DNA from: Halalkalibacillus halophilus DSM 18494
Lineage (GTDB): Bacteria > Bacillota > Bacilli > Bacillales > Alkalibacillaceae
Direction: 5' to 3'
Assembly (NCBI RefSeq): GCF_000423105.1
Contig: NZ_AUHI01000022.1
Location: 1-19,563 of the forward strand
DNA: 19,563 nt
Position 1 is the stretch's first letter; the number at the start of each line of letters is the position of its first letter. The notes beneath the pieces are model-generated. The model was not told where the DNA came from and searched no databases. It saw only the letters and a program-made list of their open reading frames with translations. The position numbers and the translations under genes are program-made. Shown here one piece after another: positions 13,440 to 19,563 of the stretch.

Positions 13440-15008
13440 TTGAATAGAGAAGAATTAATTGCACCCGAAACGTATAATATTGTAAGTGAATTTGAGAAAT
13501 ATGCAGATGGAAAAGGTCGAACGGCAGTAAAGTATAAAAGTGAACATGGGGAAGAAGCAAGTGTAACGTATGATGATTTGATAGAGCGTGCAAATAAAAT
13601 TGCAGGAGCTCTTTATGGAAAAGGATTAAATAAAGGCGATAAAATTTTAGTGATGATTCCAAGATTTATCCGTGCTTATGAAGTGTATGTGGCTGCTTTA
13701 AAAGCAGGATTTGTCGTAATTCCAAGTTCCGAAATGTTGCGTGCGAAAGATATTGAATATCGTGTGCACCATGGGGATGTGAAGGCGATTATTAGTTATC
13801 ACCCTTATGTGGAGGAATTTGAAAAGGTAGATCGTGTGCACGATTTAATACGTTTTACTGTTGGAGAATCTAAGCAAGGTTGGTTGAATTTAGATGAAGA
13901 AGCAGGTAAGTCGTCTGGTGATTTTAAAACGGTGTCTACCTCAAGAGACGATATGGCTTTCTTATCTTATACGTCTGGAACGACTGGAAACCCCAAAGGT
14001 GTCGTTCATACACATGGTTGGGGGTACGCGCATTTACAAACTGCAGCTTCCAATTGGTTAGGAATCAATGAAGGAGATGTCGTGTGGGCGACAGCCGGAC
14101 CTGGTTGGGCGAAATGGCTATGGAGTCCATTCTTATCTGTATTAGGATCTGGGGCGACTGGCTTTGTCTATCAAGGGAAGTTTTCACCAACAACATATTT
14201 AGATCTTTTAGAAGAACAAAAGGTCAATGTTTTATGTTGTACTCCTACTGAATACAGGTTAATGGCAAAAGTGGACGGGTTAGATCGTTATGAGTTGAAA
14301 GATCTACACAGTGCTGTTTCTGCAGGAGAGCCACTGAATAGAGAAGTGATTGATACGTTTGAGAAACATTTTAATTTAACCGTGCGAGATGGCTATGGCC
14401 AGACGGAAAACACGTTACTGGTAGGGATAACAAAAGAGATGGAAGTTCGTCCTGGATCGATGGGTAAACCTACACCGGGTAACCGCGTCGAAATTATCAA
14501 TGAAGATGGCTTACCAGTTGGCGTTAGTGAAGTAGGAGATATTGCCGTGCATAAAACAACACCTGCTTTATTTAAAAATTACTATAAAGATGATGAGAAA
14601 ACAAAAGCAACGTATCGAGGGGACTATTATTTAACTGGTGACCAAGCGAGTAAAGATGAAGATGGCTACTTCTGGTTTGAAGGACGTAGTGACGATATCA
14701 TTATCAGTTCGGGTTACACGATTGGACCATTCGAGGTCGAAGATGCACTTGTAAAACATTCGGATGTGCAAGAATGTGCAGTCGTTGCTAGTCCTGATGA
14801 AGTTCGAGGAGCAGTCGTCAAAGCATTTGTCGTATTGAAAGATGGCGTGGATGCGGAGCGAGAAGGGTTTGTGAATGAGTTACAAGAACATGTGAAACAA
14901 CTCACTGCACCGTATAAATATCCACGTAAGATAGAATTTATTAAAGAATTACCTAAAACAACTTCAGGTAAGATCCGTCGTATAGAATTACGTAGTCAAG
15001 AAGGATAG
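13440..15008 (+). CDS. Acyl-CoA synthetase, MbcS/AcsM-like AMP-forming ligase, 522 aa
   Basis: This is an ANL-superfamily ligase that activates a carboxylic acid to acyl-AMP and then acyl-CoA. Motifs in order: YTSGTTGNPKGV (about 176-187), the P-loop; GYGQTE (about 317-322); YLTGDQASKDEDGYFWFEGRSDDII (about 397-421), with hinge and nucleotide-binding Asp; and PKTTSGKIRR near the end, with the catalytic lysine. Overall form is close to MbcS/YtcI of Bacillus, reported to activate branched and short- to medium-chain acids, rather than acetyl-CoA synthetase proper, which is longer. The start is TTG, eight bases after GGAGGG. It stands alone with its own terminator. Specificity for isobutyrate or methylbutyrate is inference. 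Confidence 0.9.
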   Translation: MNREELIAPETYNIVSEFEKYADGKGRTAVKYKSEHGEEASVTYDDLIERANKIAGALYGKGLNKGDKILVMIPRFIRAYEVYVAALKAGFVVIPSSEMLRAKDIEYRVHHGDVKAIISYHPYVEEFEKVDRVHDLIRFTVGESKQGWLNLDEEAGKSSGDFKTVSTSRDDMAFLSYTSGTTGNPKGVVHTHGWGYAHLQTAASNWLGINEGDVVWATAGPGWAKWLWSPFLSVLGSGATGFVYQGKFSPTTYLDLLEEQKVNVLCCTPTEYRLMAKVDGLDRYELKDLHSAVSAGEPLNREVIDTFEKHFNLTVRDGYGQTENTLLVGITKEMEVRPGSMGKPTPGNRVEIINEDGLPVGVSEVGDIAVHKTTPALFKNYYKDDEKTKATYRGDYYLTGDQASKDEDGYFWFEGRSDDIIISSGYTIGPFEVEDALVKHSDVQECAVVASPDEVRGAVVKAFVVLKDGVDAEREGFVNELQEHVKQLTAPYKYPRKIEFIKELPKTTSGKIRRIELRSQEG

Positions 15009-15020
15009 TAAATGGTTAGG

Positions 15021-15065
15021 CAGTTCCGTTTAAGGGGGAGTAGACTCCTTAGGCGGAACTGTTTT
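15021..15065 (+). terminator. Terminator after acyl-CoA ligase gene
   Basis: CAGTTCCG (15021-15028) pairs with CGGAACTG (15054-15061). An inner GGGGGAG/CTCCTT pairing extends the stem to a TAGA loop. A T-rich tail follows. It lies 12 bases after the stop. Confidence 0.85.
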
Positions 15066-15080
15066 CATTTTATTTGGTGC

Positions 15081-15242
15081 AATATATCCACGAAAGTAAA
15101 GTTAAATTCAGAAATCCAAGCTCTTATCCACGAGAAAATTTTTATATCCAGAAAAGTCGAGACAATATCCATAAAACACAACATTTTATCCAGAAATCTA
15201 AGTGTATTTACAGAAATCTTCAACTTTATCCAGAAACCTCAA
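15081..15242 (+). repeat. Degenerate 20-21 bp tandem array B, eight units, DnaA-box-like core
   Basis: Eight units start at 15081, 15101, 15121, 15141, 15161, 15182, 15203 and 15223. Core examples are TTATCCACGAGAAAA (15124), ATATCCAGAAAAG (15144), TTATCCAGAAATCT (15186) and TTATCCAGAAACCTC (15226). The anchor A of TCCA recurs at 15090, 15110, 15130, 15150, 15171, 15192, 15212 and 15232, spacings 20, 20, 20, 21, 21, 20, 20, the same series as array A. Units 3, 6 and 8 differ from TTATNCACA by one base. It ends 12 bases before the acetyltransferase stop on the other strand and starts 20 bases after the ligase terminator. It has no coding potential of its own that I trust. Confidence 0.8.
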
Positions 15243-15254
15243 TTCTTAACCTTC

Positions 15255-15815
15255 CTACACTTCAATCTCCTTAATCAATCTAGCCGGATTACCTCCCACA
15301 ACTACTTGAGCGGGTACATCTTTTGTGACGACTGCTCCAGAAGCAATGACAGCATTGTCGCCAATCGTAACACCAGGGTTGATAATCGCGCCTCCACCGA
15401 TCCATACATTGTTTCCAACAGTAACCGGTTGGGCAAATTCCTTTCCTGCATTTCGTTCCCCAGGGTGAAGTGGATGGGTGGCGGTGTATATATGTACGCC
15501 TGGTCCGAGCATGCAGTTATCACCGAAACGAACTTCGCAAACGTCCAAAATAGTACAATCGAAGTTTGCATAAAAATGGTTGCCTACATGTGTATTGTAT
15601 CCATAATCGAAGCGGATGTTAGGCTCCATAAAGATGTTGTCTCCACTCGATCCAAGCACATCTTTTAAAATAGCGGAGCGCTCTGTAGCTTCGGTTTCAG
15701 GTAGTTGGTTGTACATTCTCGCCTTCTGTCTCATTTCCAGACGGTCGCTTACTAGTTCGGGGTCAGCAGGGTCATACATTTCTCCTGCTACCATTTTCAT
15801 TTTTTCCGTAGCCAT
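15255..15815 (-). CDS. maa: Sugar O-acetyltransferase, maltose acetyltransferase (Maa) type, 186 aa
   Basis: This is a hexapeptide-repeat (left-handed beta-helix) acetyltransferase that moves acetyl from acetyl-CoA to a sugar hydroxyl. The N-terminal Maa domain is visible (KMVAGEMYDPADPELVSDRLEMRQKARMYN, residues 7-36). It is followed by helix turns from about 60 to 180 with repeated [IV]GxN and [IV]GxG hexapeptides. The catalytic His114 lies in YTATHPLHPGER, as in Maa, LacA and NodL. The C-terminus GGNPARLIKEI closes the fold. AAAGGGGGAAG precedes the ATG. The length is normal. It lies 25 bases downstream of the CDF transporter gene on the same strand, so they are probably one transcript, though no functional link is obvious. 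Confidence 0.92.
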   Translation of the reverse strand: MATEKMKMVAGEMYDPADPELVSDRLEMRQKARMYNQLPETEATERSAILKDVLGSSGDNIFMEPNIRFDYGYNTHVGNHFYANFDCTILDVCEVRFGDNCMLGPGVHIYTATHPLHPGERNAGKEFAQPVTVGNNVWIGGGAIINPGVTIGDNAVIASGAVVTKDVPAQVVVGGNPARLIKEIEV

Positions 15816-15840
15816 TCATCTTCCCCCTTTCCAAATCCTT

Positions 15841-16728
15841 TTAATGATAAGGATTCACATGCACGTATACGTCCTGAACTTCTGCATGTTTATCTACTAA
15901 TTTCTCTTTTACTCTTGCTGCGATGGCATGCCCTTCATCCACGGTGATGTGCGGGTCTACGCTTATTTTCACATCAATAATCACATACGAGCCATGTGTG
16001 CGTGCAAGTAACATATCTAATCTTTCGACTCCGCTAATTTCCATCGTCGTTAATTCAAATTTCTTTGTACGTCCATCATCAAGTACGGTTTCTAATGTAA
16101 CGCTGACTGCATCTTTTCCTATCTTGAAGCCCATCCACATAACGAGTAATGCAATAATTGCTCCTGCTAACGGGTCAAAGTAATATAAAAACGGAATGCC
16201 AAATTGGCTACCTAATAGCGATAAACCGATTCCGACCAATGCTACAAAAGATGAAATCGCATCTGAACGGTGGTGCCAAGCATCTGCTACTAAGGCGGGA
16301 CTGTTCAAGCGATCTCCGAGGCGTTTTTTATATTGAAAAAGTACTTCTTTTACAATGATCGAAAAGATAATTACATATAAGGCAATGGTACTTGGGCGTG
16401 TATATTCATTTTCAAATAACGCGGTTACTGCATCTGTTAGAATTTCGACACCGACAACAATTAGTAATATCGCAACGATTAACGTAGCGATATTCTCTGC
16501 TTTCCCGTGACCATACGGATGTTCCGGGTCCGGTGGCTTTTGAGCTGCTCGAATACCTACTAATACAGCGATCGAGCTTACGACATCAGAAGCAGAGTGG
16601 AAGGCGTCGGCTATTAGCGCTTTACTATTTCCAACAACTCCAACAATTCCTTTTAAGATAGCTAATATTAAATTGGCAACAATTCCTACAATCGAAGCAA
16701 ATTGTGCTTTTTGATTTCGATTTTCCAT
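15841..16728 (-). CDS. Cation diffusion facilitator (CDF) metal efflux protein, 295 aa
   Basis: This is a proton-coupled divalent-metal exporter of the CDF family with six helices (residues 1-205) and a cytoplasmic C-terminal metal-binding domain (about 210-295, with HGSYVIIDVKISVDPHITVDEGHAIA). The transport-site residues are His44 and Asp48 in helix 2 (DAFHSASD) and His152 and Asp156 in helix 5 (DAWHHRSD). HxxxD on both helices resembles zinc-type CDFs more than the DxxxD/HxxxD of E. coli FieF, but Bacillus manganese exporters of this family also carry similar motifs, so the metal is uncertain. PDPEHPYGHGKAE between helices 2 and 3 is the classic signature. The ATG has only a weak GTGGG upstream. 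It is followed by the acetyltransferase gene at 25 bases. Confidence 0.93.
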   Translation of the reverse strand: MENRNQKAQFASIVGIVANLILAILKGIVGVVGNSKALIADAFHSASDVVSSIAVLVGIRAAQKPPDPEHPYGHGKAENIATLIVAILLIVVGVEILTDAVTALFENEYTRPSTIALYVIIFSIIVKEVLFQYKKRLGDRLNSPALVADAWHHRSDAISSFVALVGIGLSLLGSQFGIPFLYYFDPLAGAIIALLVMWMGFKIGKDAVSVTLETVLDDGRTKKFELTTMEISGVERLDMLLARTHGSYVIIDVKISVDPHITVDEGHAIAARVKEKLVDKHAEVQDVYVHVNPYH

Positions 16729-16873
16729 TTTAGAAACCCACTTTGTCGGTCATTTAGTATGTTTATCATATCAATAAATTTATAAGCACGTCTAACTTAA
16801 TTTAAAGTAAATTTTAAATCAACCTCCTCATAGGATAGGTACATAAGTCTTTTTTATGAGAGGAAATGGTTAG

Positions 16874-18712
16874 ATGTGTGGAATTGCTGGTTGGATCAAT
16901 TATGAAAACGTGCAGGCAAGTGAATTAACGCAATTAAAAGAGATGACCGATTCACTGTACCGAAGAGGAATGGATGGAGAAGGTTTTTATATGAATAAGG
17001 ATATTGCTTTTGGACATCGACGGCTTGCGATTATTGATGTAGAAAACGGAGCGCAGCCAATGACAGTAGAATATCAAGAAGCTAAATTTACGATTATATA
17101 TAATGGTGAGCTTTATCATATGCAAGAAGTGAGAAATTATTTAATCGAGCAAGGGCATGCGTTTCAAACGACGTGTGATACAGAGGTGGTTGTTCATGCA
17201 TATGCCCATTGGGGTGCGGACTGCCTTGACCATTTAAATGGTATTTTCGCTTTTGCTATCTGGGATGAGGAAAAGAGAGAGGTCTTTTTGGCAAGGGATC
17301 GGTTGGGAGTAAAGCCTTTATTTTATGCTGAGAAATCAAATGCGTTTTATTTCGCCTCCGAAATCAAGGCATTGTTAAAAGTGCCGACCATACGACCAAT
17401 TGTTGACCAAGAAGGGCTTTCAGAGATATTCGGACTTGGACCTTCTAGGACGCCGGGGCATGCTGTATTTAAACAAATTCAAGAATTAGAAGCGGGCCAC
17501 GCGATGTTAATTAAACCTTCGAGTGTGGAGAAGTGGAGGTACTGGCAGGTTAAAAGTGAGCCTCATCATGATTCTTTAGAAGAAACAATTGAAAAAGTAA
17601 GAGAACTATTCATCAATGCTGTAGAGGGTCAGTTAGTTTCAGATGTTCCGGTGGGGACTTTTTTATCTGGTGGATTAGACTCAAGTGCAATCACTGCGGT
17701 AGCTGCGAATTACTTACAAGACCGGGAACAAACAACTTTAAAGACATTTTCGATTGATTATCAAGGGAACGAAGAATATTTTCAAACATCGACTTTTCAA
17801 CCGAATAATGACCGTGATTTTAAGGCATTAATTTCTGAAAAATATGAGACGAAGCACAAAGATTTTTTCATAGATGAACAAACATTGGCAACGTACTTAC
17901 AAGAGTCTGTACATGTGAGAGACGTTCCTGGTATGGCTGATATTGATTCTTCCTTACTTTGGTTTTGTGAACAAGTAAAAGATGAGGTAAGTGTTGGGTT
18001 ATCAGGAGAATGCGCGGATGAGATCTTTGGGGGGTATCCATGGTTTCAAGCAGAAGAAAGTTACTCCAATTTTCCTTGGATTCGTTCCTTAGAGCGACGA
18101 AATGCGTTACTACGACCGGAATGGCGAAAGAAGTTACAGTTAGATAAATATATTCAGAAGCGATTTCAAGATACAATCGCAGACACTCCATTATTAGAAG
18201 GGGAAAGCGAACAAGACGAGAGAAGGCGTCAGCTTTTTTATGTGAATATGCAGTGGTTCATGGCGCAATTATTAGAAAGAAAAGACAGAATGAGTATGGG
18301 GGCAACACTTGAGGTTCGTGTACCTTTTGCAGACCATTACTTAGTTGAATATTTATGGAATGTGCCATGGGAGATGAAACAACTCGATGGGGAAGAAAAA
18401 GGGTTACTGAGAAAATCAATGGAAGGATTATTGCCAGATGAAATTGTACACCGGAAGAAAAGTCCTTATCCGAAGACATTCCAGCCGCTCTATGAAAAGC
18501 TAGTGCGAGTGAAAGCGGAGAAAATGTTAGTAGATCCTGAAGCAAGGATATTTGAAATTGTCTCAAAAGAAGCATTCCGAAACTTAATGGATCATGAGTC
18601 CACATTTGAGACTCCGTGGTATGGTCAATTGATGGCTGGTCCGCAATTACTTGCTCACTTATGGCAGATTGATTATTGGATGAGGGCTTATCATATAGAG
18701 GTGGAAGGATAG
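16874..18712 (+). CDS. asnB: Asparagine synthetase (glutamine-hydrolysing), AsnB/AsnO type, 612 aa
   Basis: The enzyme makes asparagine from aspartate, ATP and glutamine. After removal of Met1, Cys2 is the N-terminal nucleophile of the glutaminase domain (CGIAGWINY; further motifs GHRRLAIID, YNGELYH and CDTEV within 1-200). The synthetase domain has the PP-loop SGGLDSS (265-271) and GLSGECADEIFGGYPWF (about 376-392) that bind ATP and aspartate. Length and motifs are close to AsnO (YisO, about 614 aa) of Bacillus, one of three paralogues there, linked to sporulation. Which paralogue this is cannot be fixed from context. AGAGGAAA precedes the ATG at eight bases. It is monocistronic. No ordinary terminator follows, only two palindromes. 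Confidence 0.92.
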   Translation: MCGIAGWINYENVQASELTQLKEMTDSLYRRGMDGEGFYMNKDIAFGHRRLAIIDVENGAQPMTVEYQEAKFTIIYNGELYHMQEVRNYLIEQGHAFQTTCDTEVVVHAYAHWGADCLDHLNGIFAFAIWDEEKREVFLARDRLGVKPLFYAEKSNAFYFASEIKALLKVPTIRPIVDQEGLSEIFGLGPSRTPGHAVFKQIQELEAGHAMLIKPSSVEKWRYWQVKSEPHHDSLEETIEKVRELFINAVEGQLVSDVPVGTFLSGGLDSSAITAVAANYLQDREQTTLKTFSIDYQGNEEYFQTSTFQPNNDRDFKALISEKYETKHKDFFIDEQTLATYLQESVHVRDVPGMADIDSSLLWFCEQVKDEVSVGLSGECADEIFGGYPWFQAEESYSNFPWIRSLERRNALLRPEWRKKLQLDKYIQKRFQDTIADTPLLEGESEQDERRRQLFYVNMQWFMAQLLERKDRMSMGATLEVRVPFADHYLVEYLWNVPWEMKQLDGEEKGLLRKSMEGLLPDEIVHRKKSPYPKTFQPLYEKLVRVKAEKMLVDPEARIFEIVSKEAFRNLMDHESTFETPWYGQLMAGPQLLAHLWQIDYWMRAYHIEVEG

Positions 18713-18738
18713 ATTTATCTAAATTCCAAAAAAATTCT

Positions 18739-18761
18739 TTTAACATGTTAAAGTTCGAACT
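18739..18761. repeat. Two abutting palindromes downstream of asnB
   Basis: TTTAACATGTTAAA (18739-18752) and AGTTCGAACT (18752-18761) are both perfect palindromes that share one base. They have no T tract, so they are not a standard terminator. They sit about 145 bases before the lipoprotein gene and could be regulator sites for it. Confidence 0.45.
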
Positions 18762-18906
18762 GGAGTGATAATGTTATTTATTTCAATAATATTACAAACA
18801 TTACAATTATGTAATCTATGCATACTTTTTTCGAATACGTGGGTATAGGAGTACTACAACGCAAAAAGTTGTAAAATATATATACAAAATAAGGAGTGGA
18901 GTTTCA

Positions 18907-19131
18907 ATGAAAAAATGGTTAATTACTTTCCTAATGGTACCGATGCTAGCACTTGCTGCATGTGGTGATGACACAGAAGATAACGAAATGGATGGAGATC
19001 CAGAAACAGAAGACACAGAAGACATGGACACAGATACTGATTCTGATTCAGACATGGACACAGATGACGATGATGACGACGATGATGATGACATGATGGA
19101 CGATGATGATGATGACGATGACGACATGTAA
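18907..19131 (+). CDS. Tiny lipoprotein with poly-aspartate tail, 74 aa
   Basis: The protein has a textbook lipoprotein signal: MKKWL, a hydrophobic stretch and the lipobox LAAC with Cys19 as the lipidated residue. So it should be anchored to the outer face of the cell membrane. The remaining 56 residues contain 32 Asp and 5 Glu and no Lys or Arg. They end in ten Asp, two Met, nine Asp and a final Met. I know no family or function for this. Such a chain should be disordered and able to bind Ca2+, Mg2+ or other cations. GGAG lies 11 bases before the ATG, and a strong terminator follows. The Asp run uses mixed GAT and GAC codons, so it is not a pure triplet expansion. The intact signal and terminator argue for a real gene. 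Confidence 0.85.
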   Translation: MKKWLITFLMVPMLALAACGDDTEDNEMDGDPETEDTEDMDTDTDSDSDMDTDDDDDDDDDDMMDDDDDDDDDM

Positions 19132-19146
19132 TAAGTCATTATAGAG

Positions 19147-19181
19147 AAACAGAGAAGGCAATTGCCTTCTCTGTTTTTTTT
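19147..19181 (+). terminator. Rho-independent terminator after the poly-Asp lipoprotein
   Basis: AAACAGAGAAGGC pairs with GCCTTCTCTGTTT around AATT (19147-19176) and is followed by an eight-T run. It lies 15 bases after the stop. Confidence 0.95.
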
Positions 19182-19261
19182 GTGATAAATATTTTGTCAT
19201 AGGATACAGTTCTATGGTTTTTATTCTAATGATTAAGTCCATATAATTGTGTAAAAAGAAA

Positions 19262-19563
19262 AGGGTCTCATCAATCCTTATGTTACAATGTTTTCACCGT
19301 AAAAACATAACAGGAGGAATTGATGATGACCCAACTTCATATTAACGTAGATTACGAGGAATTGAAAGCAGAGCTGATGGAGTCGAATCTCGGAGCCGTA
19401 TCGAAATCATATATCGTCATTATGATGAACGCTTACATGGAGATGGAGCGAGATCAATACGTACAAACAACGAAATATGAACGACACATGGACCGACAAG
19501 ATTACCGCAATGGCTACTATTCCCGGGACTATGTCACAGGTTTAGGAAAGATTGAATTAAAAG
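19262..19563 (+). mobile_element. Left part of an IS256-family insertion sequence (boundary approximate)
   Basis: The transposase needs a left inverted repeat within roughly 40-100 bases upstream. The best guess is the region starting near AGGGTCTCATCAATCC (about 19262), after the terminator of the preceding gene. Without the right end neither the inverted repeat nor the target duplication can be confirmed. Confidence 0.4.
19323..19563 (+). CDS. IS256-family (Mutator-type) transposase, N-terminal part, cut by window end
   Basis: The frame opens at ATG 19323 (a second ATG follows at 19326), six bases after AGGAGG. It reads for 80 codons to the window edge without a stop. The text ERHMDRQDYRNGYYSRDYVTGLGKIELK is the N-terminal signature of IS256-family DDE transposases, where RxxYRNGYYxRxxxTxxGxIxL precedes the PRxR segment. 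The catalytic residues lie beyond the window, so activity cannot be judged. This is the left end of an insertion sequence placed downstream of the poly-Asp lipoprotein terminator. Confidence 0.9.
   Translation, partial: MMTQLHINVDYEELKAELMESNLGAVSKSYIVIMMNAYMEMERDQYVQTTKYERHMDRQDYRNGYYSRDYVTGLGKIELK

Noticed and set aside
11376..15242. CRISPR array at the two repeat regions
   Set aside because: Units are only 20-21 bases in total, degenerate throughout, with no conserved repeat and unique spacer alternation and no cas genes.
11376..15242. Replication origin, because of the DnaA-box-like words
   Set aside because: There is no dnaA, dnaN, gidA or rnpA nearby and no clear AT-rich unwinding element tied to the boxes; most boxes are imperfect. 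A titration-type role is kept only as a hypothesis.
15012..15668. Plus-strand 218-codon open frame across array B and opposite the acetyltransferase
   Set aside because: It has no family likeness and runs through the repeat array and antisense to a clear Maa-type gene. The hexapeptide repeats on the minus strand explain the openness.
18820..18846. Sigma-B promoter (GGGTAT at 18841) for the lipoprotein gene
   Set aside because: The expected GTTT -35 element is missing at 12-15 bases upstream.
18816..19139. Minus-strand frame encoding long serine runs
   Set aside because: It is the reverse complement of the Asp codon run of the lipoprotein (GAT/GAC read as ATC/GTC in shifted frame gives TCA/TCG). 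It has no signal, no ribosome binding site and crosses the terminator side.

Overview
The window is about 19.5 kb of AT-rich DNA from a low-GC Gram-positive bacterium, most likely a Bacillaceae member of the Oceanobacillus/Virgibacillus/Bacillus type. This is inferred from strong purine-rich ribosome binding sites, frequent GTG and TTG starts, T-tailed hairpin terminators, and families typical of that group: a YtrA/PmtR-type GntR regulator with ABC-2 exporter, pirin, RidA, an MbcS-like acyl-CoA ligase, an AsnO-like asparagine synthetase and a holin-like mini-toxin. The species cannot be fixed from this sequence.

Layout. (1) 1-349 has no gene but carries two copies of a 36-bp repeat. (2) 350-4030, minus strand, looks like one transcription unit: GntR repressor, two ABC-2 ATPases, one six-helix permease, and an M23 metallopeptidase gene broken by an in-frame stop. 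The unit is read from a promoter overlapped by inverted repeats. A separate small coiled-coil gene follows at 4180-4500 (minus). (3) 4648-6300, plus strand: a large nicotinamidase-like cysteine hydrolase and an Asp/Glu racemase of the Thr/Cys active-site type. The racemase converges on a small membrane protein (6310-6723, minus) through a shared terminator. (4) 6835-8818: pirin with its own promoter, operator-like repeat and terminator, then two GNAT acetyltransferases. (5) 8822-9129: two very small genes, a 35-residue holin-like peptide on the minus strand and a 37-residue unknown on the plus strand. (6) 9160-11332: a 653-residue Aquifex-type aconitase followed after 5 bases by a 58-residue CxxC zinc-ribbon protein and a terminator. 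(7) 11686-12865: DinB-like protein and a TRIC/UPF0126 membrane protein. (8) RidA (minus) diverges from an acyl-CoA ligase (plus). (9) A minus-strand pair encodes a maltose-acetyltransferase-type enzyme and a cation diffusion facilitator. (10) AsnB/AsnO, then a tiny lipoprotein with an almost all-aspartate tail, then the start of an IS256-family transposase cut by the window end.

Most of the window is ordinary housekeeping and stress metabolism. The most unusual feature is a pair of intergenic arrays (11376-11537 and 15081-15242). Each has eight degenerate 20-21 bp units, and both show the same spacing series (20, 20, 20, 21, 21, 20, 20). The unit core resembles the DnaA box TTATNCACA. Both arrays lie just downstream of a transcription terminator. 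The poly-Asp lipoprotein, the zinc-ribbon partner of the aconitase, the hidden holin-like gene and the terminator that encodes the same last three residues of two convergent proteins are also worth a second look.
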